NCBI GenBank assembly: GCA_022072125.1 | Contig: JAJVIH010000016.1 | Coordinates: 167,205 to 231,204, forward strand | Source of the DNA: Myxococcota bacterium | Lineage (GTDB): Bacteria > Myxococcota > JAJVIH01 | DNA length: 64,000 nucleotides | Reading direction: 5' to 3' | Shown here: positions 44,032 to 52,914 of the stretch, in pieces | Numbering within the stretch: position 1 is the stretch's first letter | Layout of the letters: each line of letters begins with the position of its first letter | The notes under the pieces: model-generated | The model's database searches: none | What the model was told of the DNA's origin: nothing | What the model saw: only the letters and a program-made list of their open reading frames with translations | Program-made: the position numbers and the translations under genes

Positions 44032-45977
44032 TGGAGTTTGTTGCGCCAGTCCGCAAGCAGGTTTTTCCACGCCGGGAGATCCACCTGCAGAACTTCATGG
44101 CTGTATGGTTCAGTATCCACCGAGGGATGATAGTCAAGGCCTTCCGCCAGGGCAATCGCTTTCGCCAGGCCATCCACGGCCTCCCGCCGGCGGCCTGTAT
44201 CCCACAACAGCCGGTATTTCAGGTCATGAGCCGCGAAATGGTTGCGCTCAATGGCCAGCGCCCGGTCTGCTTCATCCAGCGCCTTCTGGTTCTCGCCCGC
44301 GGCGGCCAGCAGTTTCGCCAACGCCAGCCGGATGATGACATGGGTTGGATTGAGCGCCAGCGCCTTCCGGTAATTCTCTTCCGCCAGCGAGACATACATG
44401 GGCTCGCGGGTCTGGCGCAGGGCTGCATGATAGGTTTCCGCCAGACCCAGCCAGGCTTCATCGGACCGGGGATTCAGCAGGGCGGCCCTTTTGTAACGGC
44501 CTTCCGCGCTTTCAATGGCTTTTGGCGTCTTGTGCTGTTTGTGCAGGGAGAGAAACAGCGCCCCCAGGGAAAGGTGCAGGCGGGCGTTGGTGGGGGCGAA
44601 ATTCAGGGCGCCCGCCATTTCTTCAATGGCTCCTCCGCTGTCTCCCGCGGCGAGTTTCTTCTGGGCGCGGTCCATGCTCCAGATCGAGATCACCGCCGCG
44701 AACGACCAGTAGATCATCAACAGGGACAACAGCGTCAGGCCGGCCCAGGCCCACCGGACAGGCGCCTCAATCCGCTTTTCATCCGCCGGCGGCTGACTGG
44801 ACGCCAGTCCGGTCAGCAGTCCCGTGACCACCAGCATCCATTCATGCGCGAACGGATCGGCGAATTGCCCATGCACCGCGAACGGAACAAAAACCGCCAG
44901 CAACCGCGGTCCTCCACCGCTTTTCCAGATGCGCCGGATCAGAATCCCCAGCGCCGCCAGCGCCAGCAACAAGCCGGGGATTCCGGTCTCCGCCGCGTAA
45001 TGCAGAAAGAGATTGTGGGGAGTCGCGGCGCGCCGTGAATATTGGACGTAGGGATTGCTCGTGGGCTGGGCGTATTGTTCCGCCGCGTACCGGTAATTGC
45101 CCAGCCCCACGCCCAGGGGATTTTCGCGGATGGTGATCAACCCCTGTTTCCAGATGAATGTGCGATCCCAGGCGAAGATATCCTTGCCTTCCGACAATTC
45201 GCGAATGCGTCCGCTCAATGGATTGGGAATCAGAATCAGCGCGGACAGCACCACTGCTCCGGTCAATCCCAGGGCGGGAACCGCCACGCGAAACCGGAGG
45301 TGGGCCAGGATGGCGGCGGCGTATCCCGCCGCCAGCGCGACCGCCCCCCCGCGGGATGCGGTGAGCAGCACCAGCATGGCGCCAATGCCTGTATTGGCGA
45401 GCGCCAGCCAGGGAAAATCCGCATCCCGGGATGAGTTTTCATGCCTGGATCGCCACCCCGCAGGAAGTTTTTTGTCCGCCAGCCAGGCGATCATCCGTTC
45501 AAAACCGGCGCTGGAAGCGATGGCGCAGGCCAGCGCGAAATCATTGGGATTGGTGAACGATCCCGCATTGCGGACCACGCCGCCGGACAGGGTGGAAATA
45601 ACCGCGTGGGTCAGCAGGAAGATCAGAAAGGCGATGTCAATGGCTTCCGGAACAAGCGGCGAGGCCTGGGCGAGTTCGCGGGCGGCGAAACCGGTCAACA
45701 ACGCGGCGGCCCAGACCACCACCCAATGCCATGCGACATACTGGTATCCGGCCATGAGCCACCCCATCAGGAGCGAGGCGGAAAACAGACCCGCGGCGAT
45801 CAAGGCCCCGCGCGTGGCGGCGAAGCGGGAACCCGCGGACAGCGCCAAGACAGACAGGGCCACGGCGATCAGTACGGCGAAAGCGGATTCGGCGGCATGG
45901 GTCCCCCCGCTCAGGAGCGGACCGGCGATGACCAGCAGAAACGCCAGAACCACGAAAACAAGTTGACGCCGGGTAAT
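44028..45977 (-). CDS. O-antigen ligase/pilin O-oligosaccharyltransferase-like protein with TPR tail
   Basis: This large polytopic protein has about 10-12 TM helices in its first 400 residues, then TPR repeats (about 430-640; e.g. MAGALNFAPTNARLHLSLGA). The Wzy/WaaL/PglL loop is visible: WDRTFIWKQGLITIRENPLG, then GVGLGNYRYAA and HNLFLHYAAETGIPG. Lying directly behind three pilin genes it may glycosylate pilin, as TfpO/PglL do, or ligate lipopolysaccharide. The only standard start is GTG at 45953, with no ribosome site; ATT at 45977 has GGAG 7 nt upstream and supplies a basic N-terminus (TRRQ) before TM1, so it is used here. Confidence 0.8.
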   Translation of the reverse strand: MTRRQLVFVVLAFLLVIAGPLLSGGTHAAESAFAVLIAVALSVLALSAGSRFAATRGALIAAGLFSASLLMGWLMAGYQYVAWHWVVVWAAALLTGFAARELAQASPLVPEAIDIAFLIFLLTHAVISTLSGGVVRNAGSFTNPNDFALACAIASSAGFERMIAWLADKKLPAGWRSRHENSSRDADFPWLALANTGIGAMLVLLTASRGGAVALAAGYAAAILAHLRFRVAVPALGLTGAVVLSALILIPNPLSGRIRELSEGKDIFAWDRTFIWKQGLITIRENPLGVGLGNYRYAAEQYAQPTSNPYVQYSRRAATPHNLFLHYAAETGIPGLLLALAALGILIRRIWKSGGGPRLLAVFVPFAVHGQFADPFAHEWMLVVTGLLTGLASSQPPADEKRIEAPVRWAWAGLTLLSLLMIYWSFAAVISIWSMDRAQKKLAAGDSGGAIEEMAGALNFAPTNARLHLSLGALFLSLHKQHKTPKAIESAEGRYKRAALLNPRSDEAWLGLAETYHAALRQTREPMYVSLAEENYRKALALNPTHVIIRLALAKLLAAAGENQKALDEADRALAIERNHFAAHDLKYRLLWDTGRRREAVDGLAKAIALAEGLDYHPSVDTEPYSHEVLQVDLPAWKNLLADWRNKLQ

Positions 45978-45998
45978 ATTCCTGCTCCGGATGAAGGT

Positions 45999-46493
45999 CT
46001 ACTGGCAGTCTGACAAACTTTGGGTGGGAGGGGAATTGTCGTTGGTTTTCCACCCGGACATGGTGGTGTCGTCGTCCGCGTTTCCCCAGGCGATGATGGT
46101 GTAGGCGTTGGCGGTGACCGCCGCGATTGCCGCGTGAGGATGCCCCGTGCAATCGGTTTGCACCGCGGTGTTGTTGGCGTTGGTCAGGGCGCGCGATGCG
46201 ATGATCGTGGCGCCGTCGCAGACGGCGTAGCGGGAGGTATCACGGGTGATGCTGAAACCGATGGTGGCCAGGTTGTCGTAGTGGTTCTTTTCGGCGAACC
46301 AGCCGCCCATGTTGGCGTTCAGCGTCGCCAGGGTTGATTTCGCCTCGGTTTCCTTGGTCCGGCAACTGAAAGACAGGTAGTTGGGGATCGCGATCGCGGC
46401 CAGAATGCCGATGATCGCCACCACGATCATCAGCTCAACAATGGTGAAACCGGATCTGGCGGACTGCGTGCTCAGGAAATTCCGTTTCATCAT
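45999..46493 (-). CDS. Type IV pilin-like protein 1
   Basis: This 164-residue protein has a type IV prepilin leader ending in SARSG, then [20 protein letters not shown], the N-methylated transmembrane helix with Glu5. It shares with pilins 2 and 3 a Cys in the first helix (SFSCRTKETEAK) and the YAVCDG, DCTG and C-terminal SDC cysteines, but it is divergent elsewhere. It is probably a minor pilin, being downstream of a stem-loop. The TAG stop lies just before the ligase gene. Confidence 0.88.
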   Translation of the reverse strand: MMKRNFLSTQSARSGFTIVELMIVVAIIGILAAIAIPNYLSFSCRTKETEAKSTLATLNANMGGWFAEKNHYDNLATIGFSITRDTSRYAVCDGATIIASRALTNANNTAVQTDCTGHPHAAIAAVTANAYTIIAWGNADDDTTMSGWKTNDNSPPTQSLSDCQ

Positions 46494-46536
46494 CCACTTC
46501 CGAAGCAGTTCACAGGGGGGGGCTTTTTCGCACGAA

Positions 46537-46564
46537 GAAAGCCCTGGGGAAACCCAGGGCTTTC
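46537..46564 (-). terminator. Stem-loop between pilin 2 and pilin 1 (attenuator-like)
   Basis: GAAAGCCCTGGG and its complement form a perfect 12-bp stem around a GAAA tetraloop, about 27 nt after the pilin 2 stop. The following minus-strand bases (CTTCGTG) are only weakly T-rich. Partial read-through would give much pilin 2 mRNA and less of pilin 1 and the downstream genes. Confidence 0.6.
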
Positions 46565-46590
46565 GATTGGACAGAGCGGACGCTTGCGAA

Positions 46591-47064
46591 TTACGCGCAG
46601 TCCGAAGCGGCCGACTGAGCGGGCGCGCTGGTGTTGTTCACGTCCCAGTGCGACATGGTGGTGTCGTCATCCACGTTGCCGGTCGCCAGAACGGTGAACT
46701 GGGTGCGGCTGTTGGCGGCGGTCTTCGGGTTGCCGGTGCAGTCAGCCTGAACCGCGGTGTTGTTGGCGTTGGACAGAGCCTTGGAGTCAATGGTGTTGGT
46801 GCCATCGCAGTAGGCGTAACGCGAGGAGTCGCGCTTCTGGTCGAAGCCAACGGTGATCAGGTCGGAGTAGGTCTGCTTCTCGTTGAACCAGGCTTCTTCA
46901 GCGGTCTGGGCGGAGGCCAGCATGCCCTTGGCTTCCGACTCCTTGGTGCGGCAGGTGAACCGCAGGTAGTTGGGGATCGCGATCGCGGCCAGGATGCCGA
47001 TGATGGCGACGACGATCATGAGCTCGACAAGGGTGAAACCGCCATTTTTCTTCAGATTACGCAT
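46591..47064 (-). CDS. pilA: Type IV major pilin candidate (pilin 2)
   Basis: The 157-residue pilin has a short leader (MRNLKKNGG) cut before Phe, then [20 protein letters not shown] with Glu5. All four Cys (SCR/TCR in the first helix, AYCDG, ADCTG, final SDCA) are shared with pilin 3, of which it is a near-identical-length paralogue. AGGAGA precedes the ATG at 47064. It has its own upstream -24/-12-like element and a downstream stem-loop, consistent with strong, regulated expression. It is the best candidate for the main pilus subunit, with pilin 3. Confidence 0.92.
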   Translation of the reverse strand: MRNLKKNGGFTLVELMIVVAIIGILAAIAIPNYLRFTCRTKESEAKGMLASAQTAEEAWFNEKQTYSDLITVGFDQKRDSSRYAYCDGTNTIDSKALSNANNTAVQADCTGNPKTAANSRTQFTVLATGNVDDDTTMSHWDVNNTSAPAQSAASDCA

Positions 47065-47179
47065 GGTAATTCTCCTGATGGTTGTTGTTGCTGCGCTGTT
47101 GGCCGTCAGGCGAACCCAGAATGGACTCCACCCTCTCAGCCCCCCACGTTGGTTTTTCCACCGTGTTAGCCAAAGCATG

Positions 47180-47195
47180 TTCAATTGCCGTGCCA
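47180..47195 (-). promoter_or_regulatory. Sigma54-like promoter of pilin 2
   Basis: On the minus strand TGGCACG-N4-TTGAA matches the -24/-12 layout, with the strict GC of the -12 element replaced by GA. It lies about 118 nt before the pilin 2 ATG, and pilin 3 has the same element at a similar distance. PilR/sigma54 control of pilA is known in related bacteria. Confidence 0.5.
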
Positions 47196-47540
47196 GATTT
47201 TTATTTCACCAGAAGTTATTTTATAAGATATTGATAAATATAAATATTTTATTTTTATCCCCACGCGCCGCCCAGGTCATTCCTGAATCCGGCCCCAAAA
47301 GTGTCAGAGTCAATTTTTGTCCCGGGGGTTTTCTGTGACGTTTTTTGTCTGCGCGCTTCAATATGATTGAATCGCCAGAGGGTTCTTTCAGATTCAATAT
47401 GAATGCAATTGACCGCATTTTTCATGTGAATGCATCAAACTACCCGCCATGAAGTCACAGGCGGATATTCAATCTCCATTGAAACTCTTGGCGTCTGATT
47501 CAGGCCAGTCTGGATATATGCGCCGCCGGTCCGGAAAAGC

Positions 47541-47565
47541 CAAAACCCCCGGAAAACCGGGGGTT
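47541..47565 (-). terminator. Rho-independent terminator of pilin 3
   Basis: AACCCCCGG and its exact complement surround an AAAA loop; on the minus strand the stem ends in GGTTTTGG, giving a short T tract. It starts about 30 nt after the pilin 3 stop, so pilin 3 is probably a single-gene transcript. Confidence 0.75.
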
Positions 47566-47594
47566 GAAAATGGGGATGCGAAGGAACCGGGGAA

Positions 47595-48068
47595 TCAGGC
47601 GCAGTCGGAGGCCGTTGTCTGGGCTGGCGAACTGATGTTGTTCACATCCCAGTGCGACATGGTGGTGTCGTCATCCACATTGCCCGTCGCCAGGATGGTG
47701 AAACTGACCCGCGAGTTGGCGGCGGTTTTGGGGTTGCCCGTGCAATCATTTTGCGTGGCGGTGTTATTGGCGTTGGACAGCGCCTTGGAGAAAAAGGGCG
47801 CGGTTCCGTCGCAGTAGGCGTAACGTGTGGAATCGCGTTTTTGGCCGAATCCCACCGTGTTCAGATCGGAATAGGTCTGCCTTTCGTTGAACCACGACTC
47901 CTCGGCCACCTGCGCGGAGGACAGCATCGCCTTGGCTTCGGATTCCTTGGTGCGGCACGAAAAACGCAGGTAGTTCGGGATGGCGATGGCTGCGAGAATA
48001 CCGATGATGGCCACGACGATCATCAATTCGACCAAGGTGAAACCGCCGTGATTCCTTGAGTGCTTCAT
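47595..48068 (-). CDS. Type IV pilin candidate (pilin 3)
   Basis: The 157-residue pilin is closely similar to pilin 2, with the same prepilin leader (NHGG before Phe), the same helix, the same Cys positions and the same C-terminal [13 protein letters not shown] motif. Differences cluster in the middle loops (e.g. APFFSK instead of NTIDSK), as in alternative surface-exposed pilins. It has its own promoter-like element and terminator. The ATG at 48068 is chosen for the short leader. Confidence 0.92.
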   Translation of the reverse strand: MKHSRNHGGFTLVELMIVVAIIGILAAIAIPNYLRFSCRTKESEAKAMLSSAQVAEESWFNERQTYSDLNTVGFGQKRDSTRYAYCDGTAPFFSKALSNANNTATQNDCTGNPKTAANSRVSFTILATGNVDDDTTMSHWDVNNISSPAQTTASDCA

Positions 48069-48410
48069 GGTGACTCTCCGTGCGGGCAAACAGCCTGCCA
48101 TTCATTAAATCAATGTCTGGCAGCCCGCTTCAAAGGACATCTATTGTCATTGGCATGACCCGCATTTGTAGGTTATTCAAGAACCATGCCAAAGTACGGC
48201 AGACTGGTTGTTAATCCGATTAAATGAAAAAATTCATTACAAATCAGCTTGTTATATTCCCCATGGCCGGGCGAAGGACAAACCGGCTGGAATGGCGGCC
48301 CATGAAGGGCTGACGATTTTTGTCTCTGTTCGCCGGGTTGCGATTTTTGGGGGCTGTCCCTGGGGAGACCGGGGGAACTTCCGCCATCAATTATCATCAA
48401 TACGGAAAGC
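48069..48410. other. Non-coding region upstream of pilin 3
   Basis: This stretch holds the pilin 3 leader and a -24/-12-like element at 48176-48191. The part near 48411 is the 3' flank of the CNNM/CBS gene, and no clear terminator was found for it. No gene is supported. Confidence 0.5.
48176..48191 (-). promoter_or_regulatory. Sigma54-like promoter of pilin 3
   Basis: Minus strand TGGCATG-N4-TTGAA, about 110 nt before the pilin 3 ATG. It has the same spacing and the same deviation (TTGAA) as the pilin 2 element. Confidence 0.5.
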
Positions 48411-49736
48411 TTATTCTTCCACCCTGGCCGGTTCTTCCGGCGGTTTGGGTGGTGGGACGATGCGGACCAGTTTGACGCGGGTGGGGGTGGCGTCAAGCAC
48501 CAGGATCACCACGCCGTTTTCCAATTCCAGACGGGCGCCCGCTTCGGGAATGCGGCCCGCCCGCGCCATGCACAACCCGGCGATGCTGGTCCACTGATCG
48601 CTTTCCTCCAGGTCCAACTCGTATTCCCGGTTCAGTTCGCGGACCGGAACATTGCCCTGGGCGACAATGGAGCCGTCCGGATCCACCCGCATGGAATCGG
48701 TGGCGGCGGACTTGTCGTGTTCGCTGTAGATTTCCCCGACCAGTTCTTCCACCAGGTCTTCCATGGTGACGATACCCGCCACGTCGCCCGCCTCATCCAC
48801 CACCACCGCCAGATGCCGCCGCTTGGCCTGCAATTCCAGCAGCAAATCGGAGGCGGTCATGGTTTCCGGAACAATCAACACCTTGCGGGCGACATCCTTC
48901 AGGTTGATGGGCTTTTGCTGAAGCGCGAGTTCCGCCAAGTCCTTCAGGGCGACGTAGCCGGTGATATTGTCCAGCACGCCGTCGAAAACCGGCATCCGGG
49001 TGTGTTTTTTTTCCAGAACGATGGCGCGCAACCGTTCGGGAGACGCCTTGATATCCACCGCCACCACCTGCCCGCGCGGCACCATGACATCGGATGCGGT
49101 CAGTTCCGCGAAGCCGAGGGCGCGCACCGCGATCTCCGCCGAATGGGTGTTGATGGCCCCCACCTTGGCGGCTTCATCCAGCAGGGTTTCCAGTTCCTCG
49201 CGGGACAGGCGGGCTTCGGTGAAGGAAGTGCGGTCGCCGAAGACGCCCAGCACGGCGTTGGAACTGATTGTCAGGATGCGCACCAGCGGGCGGAAAAGAA
49301 ACGCCACCGCCTTGAGCGGCTGGCCAATGACGAGGGCGTAAGGTTCGGAGGCCCGCAACGCCAGGGATTTGGGCACCAGTTCGCCCAGCACCAGGGATGC
49401 AAACGACACCAGCAGCACCACCAGAAAGGATGCGGCGCCGCGCGACCAGCTTTCCGGCACGCCGGGAAGCTGGAATATCCGGGCCAGGTCGGAAGCGATG
49501 CGCGCCTCGCCATAGACCGCCGTTCCCATGCTGATCAGGGTGATGCAGACCTGAACCGTGGCGAGGAAGCGCTCCGGGTTGTCGCGCAACGACTGGACCG
49601 CCGCGGCGGCGGGATGGCCTTCATCCACCAGTTCCTTCAGCCGGCTTTTGCGCAGGGCGACGATGGCGATTTCCGCGCCGGTGAACACGCCATTGAGCAG
49701 CGTCAACACCAACAGAATAACCAGGTCGGATAAAAT
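48411..49736 (-). CDS. CNNM/CBS-domain membrane protein (HlyC/CorC family)
   Basis: The protein has an N-terminal CNNM domain with TM helices (opening NGVFTGAEIAIVALRKSRLKE), a CBS pair (ASDVMVPRGQVVAVDI and MTASDLLLELQAKRRHLAVV) and a C-terminal CorC_HlyC domain (SMRVDPDGSIVAQGNVPVRE). Relatives take part in magnesium or other cation efflux, and one subgroup (GldE) is linked to gliding. The only standard start is TTG at 49712, without a ribosome site. ATT at 49736 has GAGAGGA 5-8 nt upstream and restores the usual 14 residues before NGxF, so it is proposed here. Confidence 0.88.
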   Translation of the reverse strand: MLSDLVILLVLTLLNGVFTGAEIAIVALRKSRLKELVDEGHPAAAAVQSLRDNPERFLATVQVCITLISMGTAVYGEARIASDLARIFQLPGVPESWSRGAASFLVVLLVSFASLVLGELVPKSLALRASEPYALVIGQPLKAVAFLFRPLVRILTISSNAVLGVFGDRTSFTEARLSREELETLLDEAAKVGAINTHSAEIAVRALGFAELTASDVMVPRGQVVAVDIKASPERLRAIVLEKKHTRMPVFDGVLDNITGYVALKDLAELALQQKPINLKDVARKVLIVPETMTASDLLLELQAKRRHLAVVVDEAGDVAGIVTMEDLVEELVGEIYSEHDKSAATDSMRVDPDGSIVAQGNVPVRELNREYELDLEESDQWTSIAGLCMARAGRIPEAGARLELENGVVILVLDATPTRVKLVRIVPPPKPPEEPARVEE

Positions 49737-49780
49737 GGCGTTCCTCTCAGATGCCCGTTCAGGCGAAGATAACCAATCCG

Positions 49781-49806
49781 TTCCAGACCCCCCGGAGGGT
49801 CTGGAA
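49781..49806. promoter_or_regulatory. Inverted repeat in leader of CNNM gene
   Basis: TTCCAGACCC and its exact complement flank a 6-nt centre. It lies 45 bp upstream of the proposed start, between two divergent genes, so it could be an operator or a 5' leader stem-loop. Confidence 0.4.
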
Positions 49807-50025
49807 GACGTGTTTGCACGGTCAATGCTACTTCAGCAAAGTAACACAGATGCGCCAGCATTCAAAATGACACGGGCGCGCGCTGCTTTTCCCTTCTCCG
49901 CGGATTTCCCATGTCCGGCAACCGCGAATCCGCCCGCGGCGTTGTCCTCCCCGCCGCCTCCGGCCGATTGTGAGCAAACACATGGAAGCGCGGGGCGCCA
50001 GCATGGACCCTGATTTCAGGAATGG

Positions 50026-50895
50026 ATGAAGATGAATGTGGAGAATAAGCCAATGGAAATGGGGATGAATCAGGCGGTTCATGTGGAGTTTGGCCCCCGG
50101 GAACCGGCGGTTGCAGGCTCGTTTTACTTGGCCCATGGGGAAAAGCTGCGCCGGCAGCTCCGGGTGTGGCTGGCGAGCGATCAGCAGACCATCCCGGCCA
50201 TCGCGGTGATGTCTCCGCACGCCGGCTACGTTTACTCCGGCGCGACGGCGGCTTCGGTATTCCGGCGGATACAGGTTCCAGAGCACGTGATGGTGCTGGG
50301 ACCCAACCATACAGGCGCGGGGCCGGATGTCTCCGTGCGGTCCAGCGGCGAGTGGATCACGCCGGTGGGCGACGCGCCGTGCGACGAAGCCCTGTGCCGG
50401 GCCATCCTGAGGGAGGCGCCCATGGCGCGGGCGGACCAACTCGCGCACCGGCGCGAACATTCGATTGAAGTGCAGCTTCCCTTCCTGCTGGAGCGCAACC
50501 CGCGGGTGCGGATTGCGCCGGTGATCCTGGGGCGCCTGGATGAACCGCGGATCAGGGAGCTGGGGGTTGCGTTAGCCCGCGCCATCCGCTCCATGGGCGA
50601 GCCGGTGCTGATGGTGATCAGCAGCGACATGAACCATTACGAAAAGGCCGATACCGCGCTGCGCAAGGATGACTTGGCCTTGGAGCGTTTTCTCGCGCTG
50701 GACCCGGCGGGCCTGCTCGAAGTCACGCAGCGGGAGCAGATTTCGATGTGCGGGGTGATTCCCGCCGCCGTGGCGTTGCATGCGGCGCTGTCACTGGGCG
50801 CCAGCCAGGCGGAGCTGATCAACCACACCCATTCCGGCATGGTGAACGGCGACCTGTCACATGTCGTGGGATACGCCGCCGCCCGCGTCTGGTGA
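50026..50895 (+). CDS. amrB: MEMO1-family protein (AmmeMemoRadiSam system protein B)
   Basis: The 289-residue protein is of the MEMO family, related to non-heme-iron dioxygenases. Landmarks are REPAVAGSFYLAHG, SPHAGYVYSGATAA, VLGPNHTG, REHSIEVQLPFL, SSDMNHYE and CGVIPAA; the conserved His residues are present. Members usually occur with AmmeMemoRadiSam A and a radical-SAM protein, neither of which is in this window. The exact start is unsure among ATGs at 50022-50032. The 3' end overlaps the convergent antiporter gene by 39 bp. Confidence 0.88.
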   Translation: MKMNVENKPMEMGMNQAVHVEFGPREPAVAGSFYLAHGEKLRRQLRVWLASDQQTIPAIAVMSPHAGYVYSGATAASVFRRIQVPEHVMVLGPNHTGAGPDVSVRSSGEWITPVGDAPCDEALCRAILREAPMARADQLAHRREHSIEVQLPFLLERNPRVRIAPVILGRLDEPRIRELGVALARAIRSMGEPVLMVISSDMNHYEKADTALRKDDLALERFLALDPAGLLEVTQREQISMCGVIPAAVALHAALSLGASQAELINHTHSGMVNGDLSHVVGYAAARVW

Positions 50896-52914
50896 GGGGC
50901 TCCACCCGCCGTGCGCGGAGTCCTGTTCGCAGCGGGACAGAATGGGAAGGGCCTTCGCCACCGCGTCCAGCGACCCCACCAGAAACAGCTTGTCTCCGGC
51001 CTGCAGCGGTTCCCTGGGATCCGGGTTCTGGATGATCGCGCCGTTCCGCGCCATGGCGACAATGGTCACCCCGGTTTGTTGCCGGAGTTGCAGATCAGCC
51101 GGACTCATTCCCACCGGGCCCGAGGGTTCGACCACCACGGTTTCCACCTTGATTTCCGCGAGTTCCGGATGTTCCGCCCAGGCCTTTCTCGGCGCCGTCA
51201 GCCTGCGCTGGTACAGGCCTGTCTTGTCACGCGCGGCGTGGATGCGCTGATCAATGATGTTGCGGGGCAGGTCGAGCCGCCGCAACAGGCGCGCGATCAT
51301 CTCGATGGAGCCTTCCAGTTCCTCCGCGACCACTTCGTTGGCGCCCGCCTCGAACACGTCCGCGCGCTGCTTGACGTAGCGGGTCCGGGTCAGGATGGGC
51401 ACGTTCGGGGCGGCTTCCCGCGCGGCGCGAACAATGCGCTCGGTGGCCCGCTGATCGTTGATCAGCACGACCAGCGCGCGGGCGTTGCGCAGATAGGCGT
51501 GCGCCAGCACTTCGTGACTGGAGGCGTCGCCGTAATAAACATGGGGGGTGATCTGGCGCGCGGCGTGGATGGAGTCCGGGTTGATCTCGATGACCACGTA
51601 GGGAATCCCGCTGGCGGTCAGGGCTTCGGCCGTCAGCCTGCCCGCCAGGCCATAGCCCGCGATCACCACATGATCGTGCAGTTCGCCGGTCTTCCTGTCC
51701 GCTTCGTCAATGCCGCGTACACCAATCAGTTTTTCCAGCGGCGCCAGCAGGCGGGCGCCCGCGGAGACATGGGGCGCCACCCGCACGATGATCGGTGTCA
51801 GGAACATGCTGATGACGCCCGCGGAGAGCAACGGACGGACAAAAGCCTCGTCAGCCACCTTGCTTTCGACCCCCAGGGTCAGCAGCACGAAGCCAAATTC
51901 GCCGAACTGGGCCAATCCGGCGCCCGCCAGCCACGCCACCCGGGCGGGAAAGCGCAGCATCAGCGCCACCGCCGTGGCCAGGGCGCCCTTGAAAAGCAGA
52001 AATCCTCCAAGCAGGGCGGTGGTGAGCACAGGTTGTTCGAGCAGGGTCAGGGGATTGAACAACATGCCCAGCGAAACGAAGAAGACGCTGACAAAGGCGT
52101 CGCGCAAGGGACCGATATCCGTGGCGGCCTGCGCGCCGTAATCGGTGTCCGCGATCACCATTCCACCCAGAAACGCCCCTAGCGCAAGCGAAAGGCCCGC
52201 CAGCGAGGTCAGCCACGACGCTCCGATGCACACTGCAAGCACCGCGAGCAGGAACACCTCGCGCGAACCGGATTCGGCCACCGCGCGCAGGAACCGGGGA
52301 ATCACCAGCCGGGCGCCGCCCACCACCGCGGCCACCACCGCGGCCGCCAGCGCCAGCGCCTTGCCCACCGCGGCCGCCGCCGGAACCGCGCCGGCGTCCG
52401 CCGCCAGCAACGGCGTGATGATCACCATGGGAACCACGCAAAGGTCCTGAAAAATCAGGATGCCGAGAATGATCCGTCCATGGGGCGCCTCCAGTTCGTT
52501 GCGCTCCTTGAGCGCGCGCAACACGATGGCGGTGCTCGATAGCGCCATCACGAATCCCAGCAGCACCGCGCGCGGCAATGGCATGCCGAAGAACAGCGCC
52601 ACGCCAGTGGAAGCCGCCGCGGTCAGCGCCACCTGCAGCACGCCACCCAGCGCCGCCTGTCCCATCATGTTGCGCAGGCGGGAAAGGTTGAATTCCAGGC
52701 CGATGCTGAACAGGAGCAGCACCACGCCCAGCTCCGCCAGCACGCCGATGCTCTCCGGACTGCTCACCAGGCCTAGGCCATGGGGCCCCAGCAGAATGCC
52801 CGCCATGATCAGCCCGGCGACGGGCGGCAACCGCAGGTAGGAAAACACCACGGTCACGCCGGCGCCCAGGGCGGCGATCAGCGCCAGTTCTTCCAGTAAG
52901 GGAATATGTCCCAT
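50857..52914 (-). CDS. CPA2-family cation:proton antiporter with TrkA domains
   Basis: The 685-residue protein resembles YbaL/KefB-type potassium or sodium/proton antiporters. About 12 TM helices (first 390 residues, starting PLLEELALIAALGAGVTVVF) are followed by a TrkA-N/RCK nucleotide-binding domain (VVIAGYGLAGRLTAEAL, about 410-530) and a C-terminal TrkA-C-like domain (about 595-665). The ion is not decidable. The ATG is preceded by a weak purine-rich site. Confidence 0.9.
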   Translation of the reverse strand: MGHIPLLEELALIAALGAGVTVVFSYLRLPPVAGLIMAGILLGPHGLGLVSSPESIGVLAELGVVLLLFSIGLEFNLSRLRNMMGQAALGGVLQVALTAAASTGVALFFGMPLPRAVLLGFVMALSSTAIVLRALKERNELEAPHGRIILGILIFQDLCVVPMVIITPLLAADAGAVPAAAAVGKALALAAAVVAAVVGGARLVIPRFLRAVAESGSREVFLLAVLAVCIGASWLTSLAGLSLALGAFLGGMVIADTDYGAQAATDIGPLRDAFVSVFFVSLGMLFNPLTLLEQPVLTTALLGGFLLFKGALATAVALMLRFPARVAWLAGAGLAQFGEFGFVLLTLGVESKVADEAFVRPLLSAGVISMFLTPIIVRVAPHVSAGARLLAPLEKLIGVRGIDEADRKTGELHDHVVIAGYGLAGRLTAEALTASGIPYVVIEINPDSIHAARQITPHVYYGDASSHEVLAHAYLRNARALVVLINDQRATERIVRAAREAAPNVPILTRTRYVKQRADVFEAGANEVVAEELEGSIEMIARLLRRLDLPRNIIDQRIHAARDKTGLYQRRLTAPRKAWAEHPELAEIKVETVVVEPSGPVGMSPADLQLRQQTGVTIVAMARNGAIIQNPDPREPLQAGDKLFLVGSLDAVAKALPILSRCEQDSAHGGWSPSPDAGGGVSHDM

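Larger units (their letters stand above)
47065..47594. other. Non-coding region between pilin 3 and pilin 2
   Basis: This 530-bp spacer includes the pilin 2 leader, a -24/-12-like element (47180-47195), a very AT-rich block (about 47205-47260) and the pilin 3 terminator (47541-47565). No gene is supported. Confidence 0.6.
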
